Shown here one piece after another: positions 48,665 to 57,354 of a DNA stretch of 64,000 bases; position 1 is the stretch's first letter; the number at the start of each line of letters is the position of its first letter. The notes below the pieces were generated by a model, which did no database searches, was not told where the DNA came from, and worked only from the letters and a program-made list of their open reading frames with translations. The DNA comes from JBBDWR01 sp040902745 (GTDB lineage Bacteria; Actinomycetota; UBA4738; HRBIN12), in contig JBBDWR010000013.1 of assembly GCA_040902745.1 (NCBI GenBank), positions 248,001-312,000 on the forward strand. Reading direction: 5' to 3'. The position numbers were made by a program, and so were the translations under genes.

Positions 48665-49317
48665 TCGAGCAGCGGGACGAGTTCCTCGAGGGAACCGATC
48701 CTCGGATGGGTCCCGGGACGCCGTTGTAGCCCCGGCCGGACGATCTGGACGGTTTCGATGCCGAGCGCGGTGGCCCCATGGAGGTACTCGGCGACATCGT
48801 CGACGAACAGTGCCCTATCCGCCGGCACCTGGAGCGCTGCCAGGGCCGCACGGTAGATCCCCTCCTGGGGTTTGCGGGAGCGCTCGGCGAACGAGAGCAC
48901 GGTCGCGTCGAGCGATCGATCCAAGCGGAGCCCCTTCACGACGGCATCGGTCTGGCGCGAACAGTTGCTGACCAGCGCCGTGCGGAGCCCGTCGGCGCGG
49001 AGTCGCTGCAGGCAGGCGGGGACGTCGTCGAACAAGCGCACCGCCTCGACCCATTCCCGCTCGTCCACCGCCGCGAGTCGCCGGAGCGACCCCTCGTCGA
49101 CCTCGACGCCAACCACCTCGAGGACGGCGGCGAGCTCGGCCTCTTGCGTGGCGTAGGCACCGACCCCGCGGTCCGGACGCGTCCGTGCCATGGCCTCGCG
49201 GAACAGCTCGGCGTCGATCCCGAGCGCCTCCTGCGTCGCGTGTCCGAAGTAGCGTTCGCGAGGCGCCCACGCGAGCGTGTCGTACAGATCGAGCAGCACC
49301 GCGTCGAATCGCTTCAT
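48661..49317 (-). CDS. HAD-superfamily hydrolase
   Basis: The 218-residue hydrolase has motif I DAVLLDLYDTLAW (Asp nucleophile, D-x-Y as in dehalogenase-like members), motif II ALVSNCSRQTDAV, motif III Lys in ERSRKPQEGIY, and motif IV ALFVDDVAEYL. A cap domain lies after motif I. The substrate is unknown. It converges with the kinase gene, with four bases of overlap, and diverges from purF. Confidence 0.87.
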   Translation of the reverse strand: MKRFDAVLLDLYDTLAWAPRERYFGHATQEALGIDAELFREAMARTRPDRGVGAYATQEAELAAVLEVVGVEVDEGSLRRLAAVDEREWVEAVRLFDDVPACLQRLRADGLRTALVSNCSRQTDAVVKGLRLDRSLDATVLSFAERSRKPQEGIYRAALAALQVPADRALFVDDVAEYLHGATALGIETVQIVRPGLQRRPGTHPRIGSLEELVPLLD

Positions 49318-49400
49318 CCGGGGCAGGCTAGCCGACGTCGCGGACCTCTCACGTACGCCGTCCCGGCGGTCGTCAGGAGCACTGTTAGCATCGGAGGTCG

Positions 49401-50840
49401 ATGGGAGCGGAGAGTCCCAAAGAAGAGTGCGGTCTCTTCGGGGTGTGGGCCCCGGGAGAGGACGTGGCCCGCCTCGCCTACTTCGGTCTCTTCGCCCAAC
49501 AACACCGTGGGCAGGAAAGCGCCGGGATCGCGGTCTCCGACGGCCACAACATCCTCGTCTACAAGGAACTCGGACTCGTCTCCCAGGTCTTCAACGAGGC
49601 CACCCTGTCCACCCTGCAGGGCGACCTCGGGATCGGTCACACCCGGTACTCCACCACGGGATCGACGACCTGGGAGAACGCGCAGCCGGCCTTCAAGACG
49701 GACGGGACGCACACGCTCGCGCTCGGACACAACGGCAACCTCGTGAATACCGCCGAGCTCGCCGAGCGCGTCGGCAAGAAGTCGGCGGCGAGCACCGACT
49801 CCGACCTGGTGGCGACGTTGCTCGCCCGGCGGATGAACGGCGGGGGCCTCGGTGACGCGGCGATGGAAGTGCTGCCGTCCCTCCAGGGAGCGTTCTCGTT
49901 CGTGCTGATGGACGAGCGCAGCATCTACGCCGCTCGTGACCCCTACGGGGTTCGCCCGCTTTCGATCGGACGGCTGCCCAACGGCTTCTGCGTCGCTTCG
50001 GAGACCTGCGCGCTCGATATCGTCGGGGCGACCCTGGTGCGCGACGTCGAACCGGGCGAGTTGGTTCGGATCGACGATCGGGGCATCCACTCCGAGCGGT
50101 TCGCGACGTCGCCGCGCAAGGCGTTGTGCGTGTTCGAGTTCGTGTACCTCGCTCGTCCCGACTCCCGCCTCGAGGACACCACGGTGCTCGAAGCGCGCAG
50201 GGAGATGGGTCGCAGACTCGCGGCCGAATCGCCCGCCGATGCCGATCTGGTGATCCCGGTACCCGACACGGGCCACGCGGCCGCCCAGGGCTACGCGGAG
50301 GTCGCCGGCATCCCGTACGGCGAGGGACTGATGAAGAACCGCTACGTCGGTCGGACGTTCATCCAGCCGTCGCAGTCGCTGCGGGAGCGCGGCGTCAAAC
50401 TCAAGCTCAACGTCATGCCGGACGCGGTTCGGGGCAAGCGGCTCGTGGTCGTCGACGATTCGATCGTCCGCGGCACGACGACCCGCCAGATCGTGCAGGC
50501 GCTGCGCGAGGCCGGCGCCACCGAGATCCACACGCGCATCACCTGCCCGCCGATCAAGTGGCCCTGCTTCTACGGGATCGACTTTTCCACGCGTCAGGAG
50601 CTTGTCGCGTCCGATCTCGACGTGGACGAGATCCGCGCGTTCGTCGGGGCGGACTCGCTGGGATACCTCTCACTCGAGGGCATGGTGGAGGCCGCGGGTG
50701 GCACTAAGGACGACTTCTGTCGGGCGTGCTTCGACGGCCAGTACCCGATCCCGATCCCCGAGGGCGCCGGGAAGTTTCTGCTCGAAGAGCAGCTCTCCCT
50801 CCCGGCCGACTCCGAGCCGGTCGACCTCTCCGCCGAGTGA
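49401..50840 (+). CDS. purF: Amidophosphoribosyltransferase
   Basis: PurF catalyses the first committed step, PRPP plus Gln to phosphoribosylamine. The 479-residue protein has a nine-residue propeptide before the nucleophile Cys (EECGLFGVWAP), the glutaminase motif GIGHTRYSTTG, and the PRPP loop LVVVDDSIVRGTTTR. Cys residues in CPPIKWPC and FCRACFDGQYP fit the 4Fe-4S form. A TAGCAT element and GGAGG box precede the ATG. purM follows 40 bases later. Confidence 0.98.
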   Translation: MGAESPKEECGLFGVWAPGEDVARLAYFGLFAQQHRGQESAGIAVSDGHNILVYKELGLVSQVFNEATLSTLQGDLGIGHTRYSTTGSTTWENAQPAFKTDGTHTLALGHNGNLVNTAELAERVGKKSAASTDSDLVATLLARRMNGGGLGDAAMEVLPSLQGAFSFVLMDERSIYAARDPYGVRPLSIGRLPNGFCVASETCALDIVGATLVRDVEPGELVRIDDRGIHSERFATSPRKALCVFEFVYLARPDSRLEDTTVLEARREMGRRLAAESPADADLVIPVPDTGHAAAQGYAEVAGIPYGEGLMKNRYVGRTFIQPSQSLRERGVKLKLNVMPDAVRGKRLVVVDDSIVRGTTTRQIVQALREAGATEIHTRITCPPIKWPCFYGIDFSTRQELVASDLDVDEIRAFVGADSLGYLSLEGMVEAAGGTKDDFCRACFDGQYPIPIPEGAGKFLLEEQLSLPADSEPVDLSAE

Positions 50841-50880
50841 GGCGGCAGCCCGTGATGCTCGAGCGGCTCAGGAGTCGCAC

Positions 50881-51909
50881 ATGAGCGACGCGTACGCGAG
50901 GGCCGGCGTCGACCTCGAAGCCGGAGCCAAGGCCGTGCAGCTGATCGGGGACCTCGCGCGCGGAGCGAGACGCCCGGAGATGCGCGACGACGTCGGCGGT
51001 TTCGCGGGGTTGATCGACCTGGGCGACGGTCGTCTGCTGGCCGCCGGAACCGACGGGGTGGGGACCAAGCTCGAGATCGCCCGCCAGGCCGGCCGGCTCG
51101 ACACGGTCGGGATCGACCTGGTGGCGATGTGCGCCGACGACGTGGTGTGCACCGGCGCCGAGCCACTGCTGTTCTTGGACTACCTCGCGATCGGCACCGT
51201 CGTCCCCGAACGGGTCGCCGAGATCGTCGCCGGCGTCGCGGAGGGGTGTCGTCGCGCCGGGTGCGCGCTGCTCGGTGGGGAGACGGCTGAGCATCCCGGC
51301 ACGATGCCCGACGACGCGTTCGATCTGGCCGGGTTCTGCGTCGGACTAGTTGGCGCGGACGATCTGCTGGGGTCGGATCGCGTCAAGGAGGGCGACGTCC
51401 TGGTGGGGCTGGCGTCCAGCGGCCTGCACGCGAACGGCTATTCCCTCGTACGCACGGCGATGCTCGGATCGGGGACCTTCTTGCTCGACGAGACTCCCGA
51501 GGGACTCGACCGCCCGCTCGTCGACGAACTTCTGGAACCCACGGCGATCTACGCGCCGCACGTCCTGGAGCTCACTCGGCAACGCATCGTGCACGCCGCG
51601 GCGCATATCACTGGTGGGGGCATCCCCGAGAACCTTCCACGGGTGTTGCCCGAAGGACTGGGCGCCGAGCTCGACGAGTCGGCATGGCCCGCACTTCCGA
51701 TCTTCGATCTCGTGCGGCGAGCGGCAGGCGCCACCGACGAAGACATGCGCGCGACCTTCAACATGGGGATCGGGATGATCCTCGTGGTCTCCGGATCCGA
51801 CGCCATCCGCGTCTTGGACGCTGCGAGGGGCAAGGCCATGCCCGCCTACGAGATCGGACGAGTGGTCACGGGCGAGGGCGTCCGCTATGTCACGGCCCGC
51901 AGCACGTAG
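50881..51909 (+). CDS. purM: AIR synthetase
   Basis: The 342-residue ATP-dependent cyclase makes AIR from FGAM. It has MRDDVGGFAGLIDL, AAGTDGVGTKLEIA, GIDLVAMCADDVVCTGAEPL, GGETAEHPGTM, and HITGGGIPENLPRVLP. The ATG at 50881 has a CAGGAG box. It ends the purF-purM pair. Confidence 0.97.
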   Translation: MSDAYARAGVDLEAGAKAVQLIGDLARGARRPEMRDDVGGFAGLIDLGDGRLLAAGTDGVGTKLEIARQAGRLDTVGIDLVAMCADDVVCTGAEPLLFLDYLAIGTVVPERVAEIVAGVAEGCRRAGCALLGGETAEHPGTMPDDAFDLAGFCVGLVGADDLLGSDRVKEGDVLVGLASSGLHANGYSLVRTAMLGSGTFLLDETPEGLDRPLVDELLEPTAIYAPHVLELTRQRIVHAAAHITGGGIPENLPRVLPEGLGAELDESAWPALPIFDLVRRAAGATDEDMRATFNMGIGMILVVSGSDAIRVLDAARGKAMPAYEIGRVVTGEGVRYVTARST

Positions 51910-52184
51910 TTCGTCGGACTAGTCCCGGGCGTTGGCACCACTCTCGGCGAGCATCCTCTCTTCCCTCGTCGTCGAGATCCGACCACCGTTGCCCCGCAAC
52001 GCTTCGAATGGTGATCGCAGGGACACCGCAGCGGAGCATCGGAAGCGATACCGCCCAGAGTGGGTAGTCACCCAATCACCCGTGCACTTGGTCGAAAGTC
52101 GGGGGTAGCGGCGCCGGACACGCAGCGAAACCGTCCGGACGGCCGATTATCCGGCGCGCCCCAGCGGCCGTTGATAGTAGGGAG
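51910..52184. promoter_or_regulatory. Intergenic region between purM and the receiver gene
   Basis: The 275-bp region has no supportable gene. It contains two dyads that may be operators or RNA structures: TGGGT-AGTC-ACCCA at 52061-52074 and the perfect palindrome CCGTCCGGACGG at 52131-52142. A GATAGTAGGGAG segment just before the ATG combines a possible -10 and the ribosome binding site. Confidence 0.35.
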
Positions 52185-52574
52185 ATGGAATCGACGTCGC
52201 AGATCACCCATAGCGTTCTCGTCGTGGACGACGAACCTCAAGTCGTCTGGGTGCTCCAATTCTCCCTCGAGGCCGAGGGATACATCACATTCTCGGCTCG
52301 CGACGGCAAAGCGGCGATGAGCGCGATCGCCGAGAACCATCCGCAGCTGCTGGTGCTGGACATCATGATGCCCACGATGGACGGCTGGAGCGTGCTCGAA
52401 GAGCTGCGTCAGCTGCCGGAGGACGAGCGCCCCCGCGTCGTGGTGGTGTCCGCGCTGTCGAGTCTGCGCGATCGCGCGAAGGCCGCGGAACTCGGGGCCG
52501 ATGCGTTCGTTCCCAAGCCCTTCAACGTCGACGACCTGATCGGCGTGCTGCACGAGCTAGAACAGGCAAGCTGA
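52185..52574 (+). CDS. Single-domain response regulator (CheY-like receiver)
   Basis: The 129-residue receiver has the acidic pair VVDDEPQ, phosphoacceptor Asp in LLVLDIMMPTMDGW, Ser in VVVSALSS, and Lys in FVPKPFNVDD. No output domain is attached. No kinase gene is adjacent. The nearest is the broken PAS-GAF-PAS kinase 3.5 kb upstream. It converges with the hotdog gene. Confidence 0.9.
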   Translation: MESTSQITHSVLVVDDEPQVVWVLQFSLEAEGYITFSARDGKAAMSAIAENHPQLLVLDIMMPTMDGWSVLEELRQLPEDERPRVVVVSALSSLRDRAKAAELGADAFVPKPFNVDDLIGVLHELEQAS

Positions 52575-52580
52575 CCTTGC

Positions 52581-52985
52581 TCAGTGCGGGAAGCGCTGAT
52601 GCTCCTTCGGAACCACCGTCGTTCCGACCGCCTTGCAGGTGAGCACCGGGTCGGTGAGCATCTCGGCTGCGGACCCGGAGACGTCGGGGAGCGCCTGTGC
52701 GACCTTCCAGACCTCGAACTCACACGTGCGGCTCGTCGTCCCGACCTTGACGATGCGGCCCTTCGCCTCGATGAAGTCACCGGCGTAGAGCGGCGCGAGG
52801 AACTCCACCGAGTCGTACGCGCGGAACAGACCTTCGTCCCCGTCGAACTTGATCGCCAGCTCCGTGATCAGGTCGCCGATCAGCTTGAGCTGGGTAGCGC
52901 CCGCGACGAGATTGCCGCCGTAGTGCGCGTCCTCCTGGCCCAGGCGCAGGCGGATCAGGGCGGTGGGCAGTTCCTGCTCGGACAT
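52581..52985 (-). CDS. Hotdog-fold acyl-CoA enzyme, 3-aminobutyryl-CoA ammonia-lyase-like
   Basis: The 134-residue protein has LRLGQEDAHYGGNLVAGA, ELAIKFDGDEGLFRAYDSVE, and FLAPLYAGDFIEAKGRIVKVGTTSRT. This pattern resembles Kal of the lysine-fermentation pathway and related hotdog lyases/thioesterases. No other kam/kce/kdd genes are in the window, so the physiological substrate is open. The ATG at 52985 has a GGAAGGA box upstream. Confidence 0.75.
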   Translation of the reverse strand: MSEQELPTALIRLRLGQEDAHYGGNLVAGATQLKLIGDLITELAIKFDGDEGLFRAYDSVEFLAPLYAGDFIEAKGRIVKVGTTSRTCEFEVWKVAQALPDVSGSAAEMLTDPVLTCKAVGTTVVPKEHQRFPH

Positions 52986-53023
52986 GTTCGGGTCCTTCCG
53001 GTTCGGTCGCGGTCTCGTCTGGC

Positions 53024-53245
53024 TCACGGAGCGGCCGGTACAACCTTGCCGAACCGCACGCCTCGGCGCGGCACGTGCGCAAGCTCACCCGACTTCGTGG
53101 ACACGACGTAGGTTTCCGCGCCCTCGTCGTAGTACTCGAGCTTGCCGACCACCTCGGTGATGTAGCCGTTCGGCAGCTCGTATTGGAACGACACGCGCTG
53201 TCCGACGTGCTGGGGCGTGACCTGGTTCCGCTCGTTCGGCTCCAT
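53024..53245 (-). CDS. Small SH3-like domain protein (Rv0428c-type N-domain, stand-alone)
   Basis: The 73-residue protein reads QVTPQHVGQRVSFQYELPNG, YITEVVGKLEYYD, and STKSGELAHVPRRGVRFGKVVP. This matches the small beta domain found at the N-terminus of actinobacterial GNAT acetyltransferases such as Rv0428c. Here it is free-standing, with no acetyltransferase part in any frame. The role is unknown. It lies 38 bases upstream of the hotdog gene on the same strand. Confidence 0.6.
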   Translation of the reverse strand: MEPNERNQVTPQHVGQRVSFQYELPNGYITEVVGKLEYYDEGAETYVVSTKSGELAHVPRRGVRFGKVVPAAP

Positions 53246-53284
53246 GGCGCCGGGAGCTTACCCGACGCCGGTGGACCGGGTTGA

Positions 53285-54202
53285 TCAGCGGGTGACGCGA
53301 GCGATGCGTCCGGGCTGCGGCTCGGGGAAGTCGTCTGGGTGACCGGCCCAGGCCGCGATCTCGAGGCCCTCCACGAGGCGAGGACCGGGGCGGGAGAAGT
53401 ACGAAGTTGCGTCGGTGGCGTACACCGCGCCCTCTCGTGCAGCGTTGGTGTCCGCGAAGTCGGGGTTGTCGAAGAGCCGGGGCGCTTCGTCCTGTGCCTC
53501 CTCCAGGTAGTAACCGCACGGCATGAACAAGACGATCTCCGGCATCGCGTCCGAGATCTCGCGCCAGGTGAGTTCCTTGGAACGCTCACCCTTGCCGTTG
53601 AGCAGGTTCGTGCCGCCGGCGAGCTCGACCATCTCCGGGATCCAGTGTCCGCCCACCATCGGCGGCTCCGACCACTCCAGGGCGAACATCCGCACCGTCG
53701 GCAGCCGCAACGCGCGGCGCTTGACCGCTTCGATCCGCTCGCGGAGTCCCTCGGTCAACTCCTTCGCGCGCTCTTCGCGGTCCAACGCAGCGCCGACCGC
53801 CTCGATCTGCTCCAGTACCTCCGCCAGTTCGTGGGGATCCAGGGAGATCACCTTGGTGTCGGGCAGGCCGAGTTCGTCCAGCGCCCGTTGGACCTGGCCG
53901 CTCGGCACCGCACACACCCTGCACAGGTCCTGGGTGAGGATCACGTCGGGTTGCTCGCGAGCGAGCAGGTCCCGATCGAGGATGTAGAGGGGTTGTTTGG
54001 CCGCCATCCGCTCGCGAACGGCCGCGTCGACCTGGCCGGGGCCAAGCGGACGGTCTTGGGGCAGAGCCGTGCGCGAGACGACGGGTTTGGTCGTCGCATC
54101 GGCCGGGAAGTCGCATTCGTCGGTGACGCCGATCAGGTCTTCGCCGAGCCCGAGCGCGTACACGATCTCGGTCGCCGACGGCAGTAGGGAGACGATCTTC
54201 AC
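53285..54202 (-). CDS. Cobalamin-binding-type periplasmic-fold protein without signal peptide
   Basis: The 305-residue protein shows the BtuF/FhuD-like two-lobe pattern: KIVSLLPSATEIVYALGLGE, DVILTQDLCRVCAVPSGQ, and FALEWSEPPMVGGHWIPEMVELAGG. It begins directly with the first beta strand and lacks a signal peptide or lipobox, as do several cytoplasmic actinobacterial homologues. No ABC transporter genes are near. The GTG overlaps the stop of the E1-beta gene by four bases. Confidence 0.82.
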   Translation of the reverse strand: MKIVSLLPSATEIVYALGLGEDLIGVTDECDFPADATTKPVVSRTALPQDRPLGPGQVDAAVRERMAAKQPLYILDRDLLAREQPDVILTQDLCRVCAVPSGQVQRALDELGLPDTKVISLDPHELAEVLEQIEAVGAALDREERAKELTEGLRERIEAVKRRALRLPTVRMFALEWSEPPMVGGHWIPEMVELAGGTNLLNGKGERSKELTWREISDAMPEIVLFMPCGYYLEEAQDEAPRLFDNPDFADTNAAREGAVYATDATSYFSRPGPRLVEGLEIAAWAGHPDDFPEPQPGRIARVTR

Positions 54203-55170
54203 GCGAGGGTCCTTCCCACGGCGGCGCAGATCCTGTCGACGCTCGGGAGCCACCGCGCTTCGAGCGTTCCCGGAGGATACGGGGTGTCGTGCCCGGTGAC
54301 CCGCTCGACCGGCGCCTTCAGGTCGTTCCACGCGTGCTCCATCGCGAGCGCGGCGACCTCCGCGCCCACCCCCATCGAACGCGGAGCCTCGTGGACCACG
54401 ACGAGTCGCCCCGTGGTCGTGACCGCGTGCGCGATCGCATCGACGTCCAGTGGCGCCAGGCTGCGAAGGTCGAGCACGTGCGCCTGGATGCCTCGCTCCG
54501 CGAGCCGGTCGGCCGCCTCCAGAGCGCGCTGGGTCATCGCCCCGTAGGTCGCGATCGCGACGTCGGCCCCCGCGCGCAACTCACGGGCCCGTCCGATGCC
54601 CGCGCCGGCCACGGTCAGCTCGCCCGACTCGCTCGAGCGGTAGCGCGCCTTGGGTTCGAGGACAACCACGGGATCGGGATCGTCGATCGCGAGCCGTAGC
54701 AAGCGGTACGCGTCGAGTGCCGAAGACGGAACCACCACCTTCAGCCCCGGAGTGCTCGCGTAGATCGTCTCCGGGCTCTCGCCGTGGTGCTCCTTGCCCC
54801 CCAGGCCGCCGAACGCGGGCATCCGAAGCACGATCGGCATGTCGCAGACTCCCCGCGTGCGATTGCGGTACTTCGCGACGTGTGACAGCACCTGCTCCAG
54901 CGCCGGGTACGCGAATCCGTCGAACTGCAACTCGACGACCGGCCGGTAGCCACGCATCGCGAGCCCGATCGCGGCGCCCACGAACCCCGCCTCGCTGATC
55001 GGAACGTCGAACACGCGCTCGGAGCCGAACTCGGTCTGCAGTCCCGCGGTGACTCCGAAGATCCCTCCCGCGCGCCCGACGTCCTCGCCGTAGACCAGGA
55101 CCTTCGGGTCGTCCGCGAGCGAGTCGCGCAGGGCCGCATTGAGTGCGCCGGCCATCGTGACCTCAGGCAT
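54199..55170 (-). CDS. 2-oxoacid dehydrogenase E1 component, beta subunit
   Basis: The 323-residue subunit has PKVLVYGEDVGRAGGIFGVT, FDVPISEAGFVGAAIGLAMRG, GGKEHHGESPETIYASTPGL, and DLRSLAPLDVDAIAHAV. With the alpha subunit it decarboxylates pyruvate or branched-chain 2-oxoacids using thiamine diphosphate. The E2 and E3 genes are not in the window, so pyruvate and branched-chain substrates cannot be separated. It starts inside the last eight bases of the alpha gene. Confidence 0.92.
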   Translation of the reverse strand: MPEVTMAGALNAALRDSLADDPKVLVYGEDVGRAGGIFGVTAGLQTEFGSERVFDVPISEAGFVGAAIGLAMRGYRPVVELQFDGFAYPALEQVLSHVAKYRNRTRGVCDMPIVLRMPAFGGLGGKEHHGESPETIYASTPGLKVVVPSSALDAYRLLRLAIDDPDPVVVLEPKARYRSSESGELTVAGAGIGRARELRAGADVAIATYGAMTQRALEAADRLAERGIQAHVLDLRSLAPLDVDAIAHAVTTTGRLVVVHEAPRSMGVGAEVAALAMEHAWNDLKAPVERVTGHDTPYPPGTLEARWLPSVDRICAAVGRTLA

Positions 55171-56236
55171 CGCCCGTCTCCCCGAGGACTTGAGAACGGT
55201 GCGCCTCGAAGGTCGCCGGCGGGTCGCCGTAGACGGATGCGAACAACTCGTCGGTCGAAGGAGCGGGCGTGGCAACGATCGCCTCGCGGACCTGGCCCGC
55301 GACCAGCTCGGCCTCGCGTTCACACGCGATCACGAACCCCTCGTCGGCGATGCGCTCGTTCAGCAAGAAGGTCCGGTAGCGGGCGATCGGGTCCAGCTCC
55401 CGCGCCCGTTCGACCTCTCGCGGATCGCGGTACCGACCGGCGTCGTCGTTCGTGGAGTGCGGCCCGATGCGGTAGGTCATCGCCTCGATCAGCGTCGGTC
55501 CGCCCCCGCTGCGGGCGCGCCGGATGGCGGCGGTCGTGACGTGATGCACGGCGAGAACGTCGTTGCCGTCTACGCGGACCCCGGGGAACCCGTAGCCCTC
55601 GGCGCGGGCCCAGATCTCACCGGCCGTTTGTTCTTCGAGCGGGGTCGTGATCGCCCAGCGGTTGTTCTGACAGAAGATCACCAGCGGCGCGTTCCACACG
55701 CCGGCGAGGTTCGCGGCCTCGTGGAAGTCGCCCTCGGACGTTGCTCCGTCGCCGATGCAGCCGAGCGCCACGGCGTCGACACCGTCGAGCTTGGCTCCGA
55801 GGGCCCAGCCCACGGCGTGGGGGAGCTGGGTGCCGGTCGGCACGCAGATCGGCGCGAATCCGGACACGATCGGGTCGTACGGAGCTCCGTGCCACGTCCC
55901 TCGGTGGTAGCGCAGGTACGCGACGGGGTCGACGCCTCGCACGAGCGCCATCGCAAGCTCGCGGAACGTCGGGAACACGATGTCGTCGGTATCGAGCGCG
56001 TACGCCGCGCCGACCTGCGCGGCCTCTTGCCCTTCGAATCCGGGATAGGTGATCAGCTCGCCTTCGTGTGCGAGAGCCACACACTCGATGTCGAGCCGCC
56101 GGGCGATGACCATCCAGCGGAACAGGGCGTGGAGGTCGGCTTCGGGGAGCCCCACGTCGACGTCCCCTGCGCGCGTGCCGTCTGGCGCGACCAGGCGCAA
56201 CGGCGTTGATGCTTCCGGCTCGTGAACGTTGCGCAC
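55163..56236 (-). CDS. 2-oxoacid dehydrogenase E1 component, alpha subunit
   Basis: The 357-residue subunit has GFEGQEAAQVGAAYALD, and the thiamine diphosphate motif GDGATSEGDFHEAANLAGVW with NAPLVIFCQNN. The phosphorylation-loop region is TYRIGPHSTNDDAGRYRD. The GTG at 56236 is the first plausible start, and the longer frame on this strand runs antisense to the next gene. It is the first gene of alpha-beta-binding-protein, all overlapping. Confidence 0.92.
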   Translation of the reverse strand: MRNVHEPEASTPLRLVAPDGTRAGDVDVGLPEADLHALFRWMVIARRLDIECVALAHEGELITYPGFEGQEAAQVGAAYALDTDDIVFPTFRELAMALVRGVDPVAYLRYHRGTWHGAPYDPIVSGFAPICVPTGTQLPHAVGWALGAKLDGVDAVALGCIGDGATSEGDFHEAANLAGVWNAPLVIFCQNNRWAITTPLEEQTAGEIWARAEGYGFPGVRVDGNDVLAVHHVTTAAIRRARSGGGPTLIEAMTYRIGPHSTNDDAGRYRDPREVERARELDPIARYRTFLLNERIADEGFVIACEREAELVAGQVREAIVATPAPSTDELFASVYGDPPATFEAHRSQVLGETGDA

Positions 56237-56305
56237 CAACTGCTCGGCCCCTTGACTGCTGCGGTGGCGAGAGCATACCCACGCCCCGGTAGACTGATGC
56301 ACACG

Positions 56306-57112
56306 ATGGTGCCCACCGCCTACCTCCGCGCGTTCCAGCCGCTCGAAACCTTTCGACCCGAGGAACGCCGACGGTGGGAGCACTACATCGAACACGGTGG
56401 CCGACCCGGTGGGGTCGGAACGCGTTATGTCCAGCGAGTCACCACCGGGCGCTTGGGGATCATCGCACCCGCCGATGGCGATCACGCGGACATCCGAGTG
56501 GTTGACGGGCAGCACTACGTCTGTCCGTGGCGAACGCGGTTGCGCGTGCTGGCCGGACTGCTGAGCTTCCGTGAGACCAAGCCGATCGAGTTGGCCGATC
56601 AGTTCGTTCCCGCGTCCGAGGCGAAAAAGGCGTCCAAGGAACTCGCGCGCATGCGTCGGCGCGATCCCGACGCGATCTCGTTCATCCACGAGAGTCCGTG
56701 GCACGTGCCGGTGCGGTGGTTCCTGCTCTTCGACGACGAGGAGAAGCGCCTGATCCAACGCCCCGATCACGGTTGGCGGCTGACCTATCTGACGCATCAA
56801 CGCAAGGCGGTGCGTCGCGCCGAATACGCCTACCCCGCGCTGCGACAAGCCGATCTGACCCCGATCGCCGAGAACGTCCTCGAGCTGCACGAGTGGTTGT
56901 CCCAGTTCGACCCTCGAGCGCTGCTGGAACTGGACTACGACGGCCTCTGCGATCTGATGACCTGGGACGAGCTCGACGACGATCGCAGCGCGCGCGAGAT
57001 CCGCGAGGCGATGAACGCGCTGTCGGCGGGGGAGTACCCACGCGCCGCCGATCAATACCAGGGTGTGCTGGGCAAGTGGGCCGAGGTCCGCAGCCGCGAA
57101 CAGTTCAACTAG
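56306..57112 (+). CDS. Conserved actinobacterial protein of unknown function
   Basis: The 268-residue soluble protein opens VPTAYLRAFQPLETFRPEER, then RRWEHYIEHGG. It contains VDGQHYVCPWRTRLRVLAGL and ends with a helical part (YDGLCDLMTWDELDDDRSAR). I do not recognise a named domain. TAGACT at 56290-56295 with no Shine-Dalgarno suggests a leaderless mRNA starting at or near the ATG at 56306 (an ATG also lies at 56297). It ends seven bases before tRNA-Phe on the other strand. Confidence 0.7.
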   Translation: MVPTAYLRAFQPLETFRPEERRRWEHYIEHGGRPGGVGTRYVQRVTTGRLGIIAPADGDHADIRVVDGQHYVCPWRTRLRVLAGLLSFRETKPIELADQFVPASEAKKASKELARMRRRDPDAISFIHESPWHVPVRWFLLFDDEEKRLIQRPDHGWRLTYLTHQRKAVRRAEYAYPALRQADLTPIAENVLELHEWLSQFDPRALLELDYDGLCDLMTWDELDDDRSAREIREAMNALSAGEYPRAADQYQGVLGKWAEVRSREQFN

Positions 57113-57118
57113 GAGCGG

Positions 57119-57191
57119 TGGCCAGGGGCAGAATCGAACTGCCGACACCGCGGTTTTCAGCCGCGTGCTCTGCCAACTGAGCTACCTGGCC
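57119..57191 (-). tRNA. tRNA-Phe(GAA)
   Basis: The minus strand folds into a full cloverleaf: acceptor GGCCAGG with CCTGGCC, D-arm AGCTCAGTTGGCAGAGC, anticodon stem CGCGG/CCGCG with loop CTGAAAA (anticodon GAA), T-arm CGGCAGTTCGATTCTGCCC, discriminator A. CCA is not encoded (CCG follows). It marks the left edge of the accessory island. Confidence 0.95.
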
Positions 57192-57197
57192 CGGGCC

Positions 57198-57231
57198 GGT
57201 TGAAAACCTGGCAGAAATCAAAGCCAGGCTT
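57198..57231 (-). terminator. Rho-independent terminator after the DDE gene
   Basis: On the minus strand the stem CCTGGC (57223-57228) with GCCAGG (57207-57212) and ten-base loop is followed at once by TTTT. AA-TT and a G-T pair extend the stem. It would stop island transcripts before tRNA-Phe. Confidence 0.65.
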
Positions 57232-57354
57232 GGTTCCGGGGCTCCTGATACTAGCGATTCGAGCAGAGTTGGTCCCGGTAACGCCGCCTTCGTTGCGATT
57301 CGCGCTCTCCACGCAGGCTGAATCCCTGGCGGGCTGTGCCGGGAGTTGGGAAAG

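Noticed and set aside
56290..57148. N-terminal extension of the E1-alpha gene to 57148
   Set aside because: The extra 300 codons are antisense to the gene at 56306-57112. Homology starts near the GTG at 56236.
57119..57191. tRNA-Phe as the attachment site of the island
   Set aside because: The island lies on the 5' side of the tRNA, whereas integrases usually use the 3' end. No repeated tRNA fragment is visible in the window. The far end of the island is not covered, so this is unproven rather than excluded.
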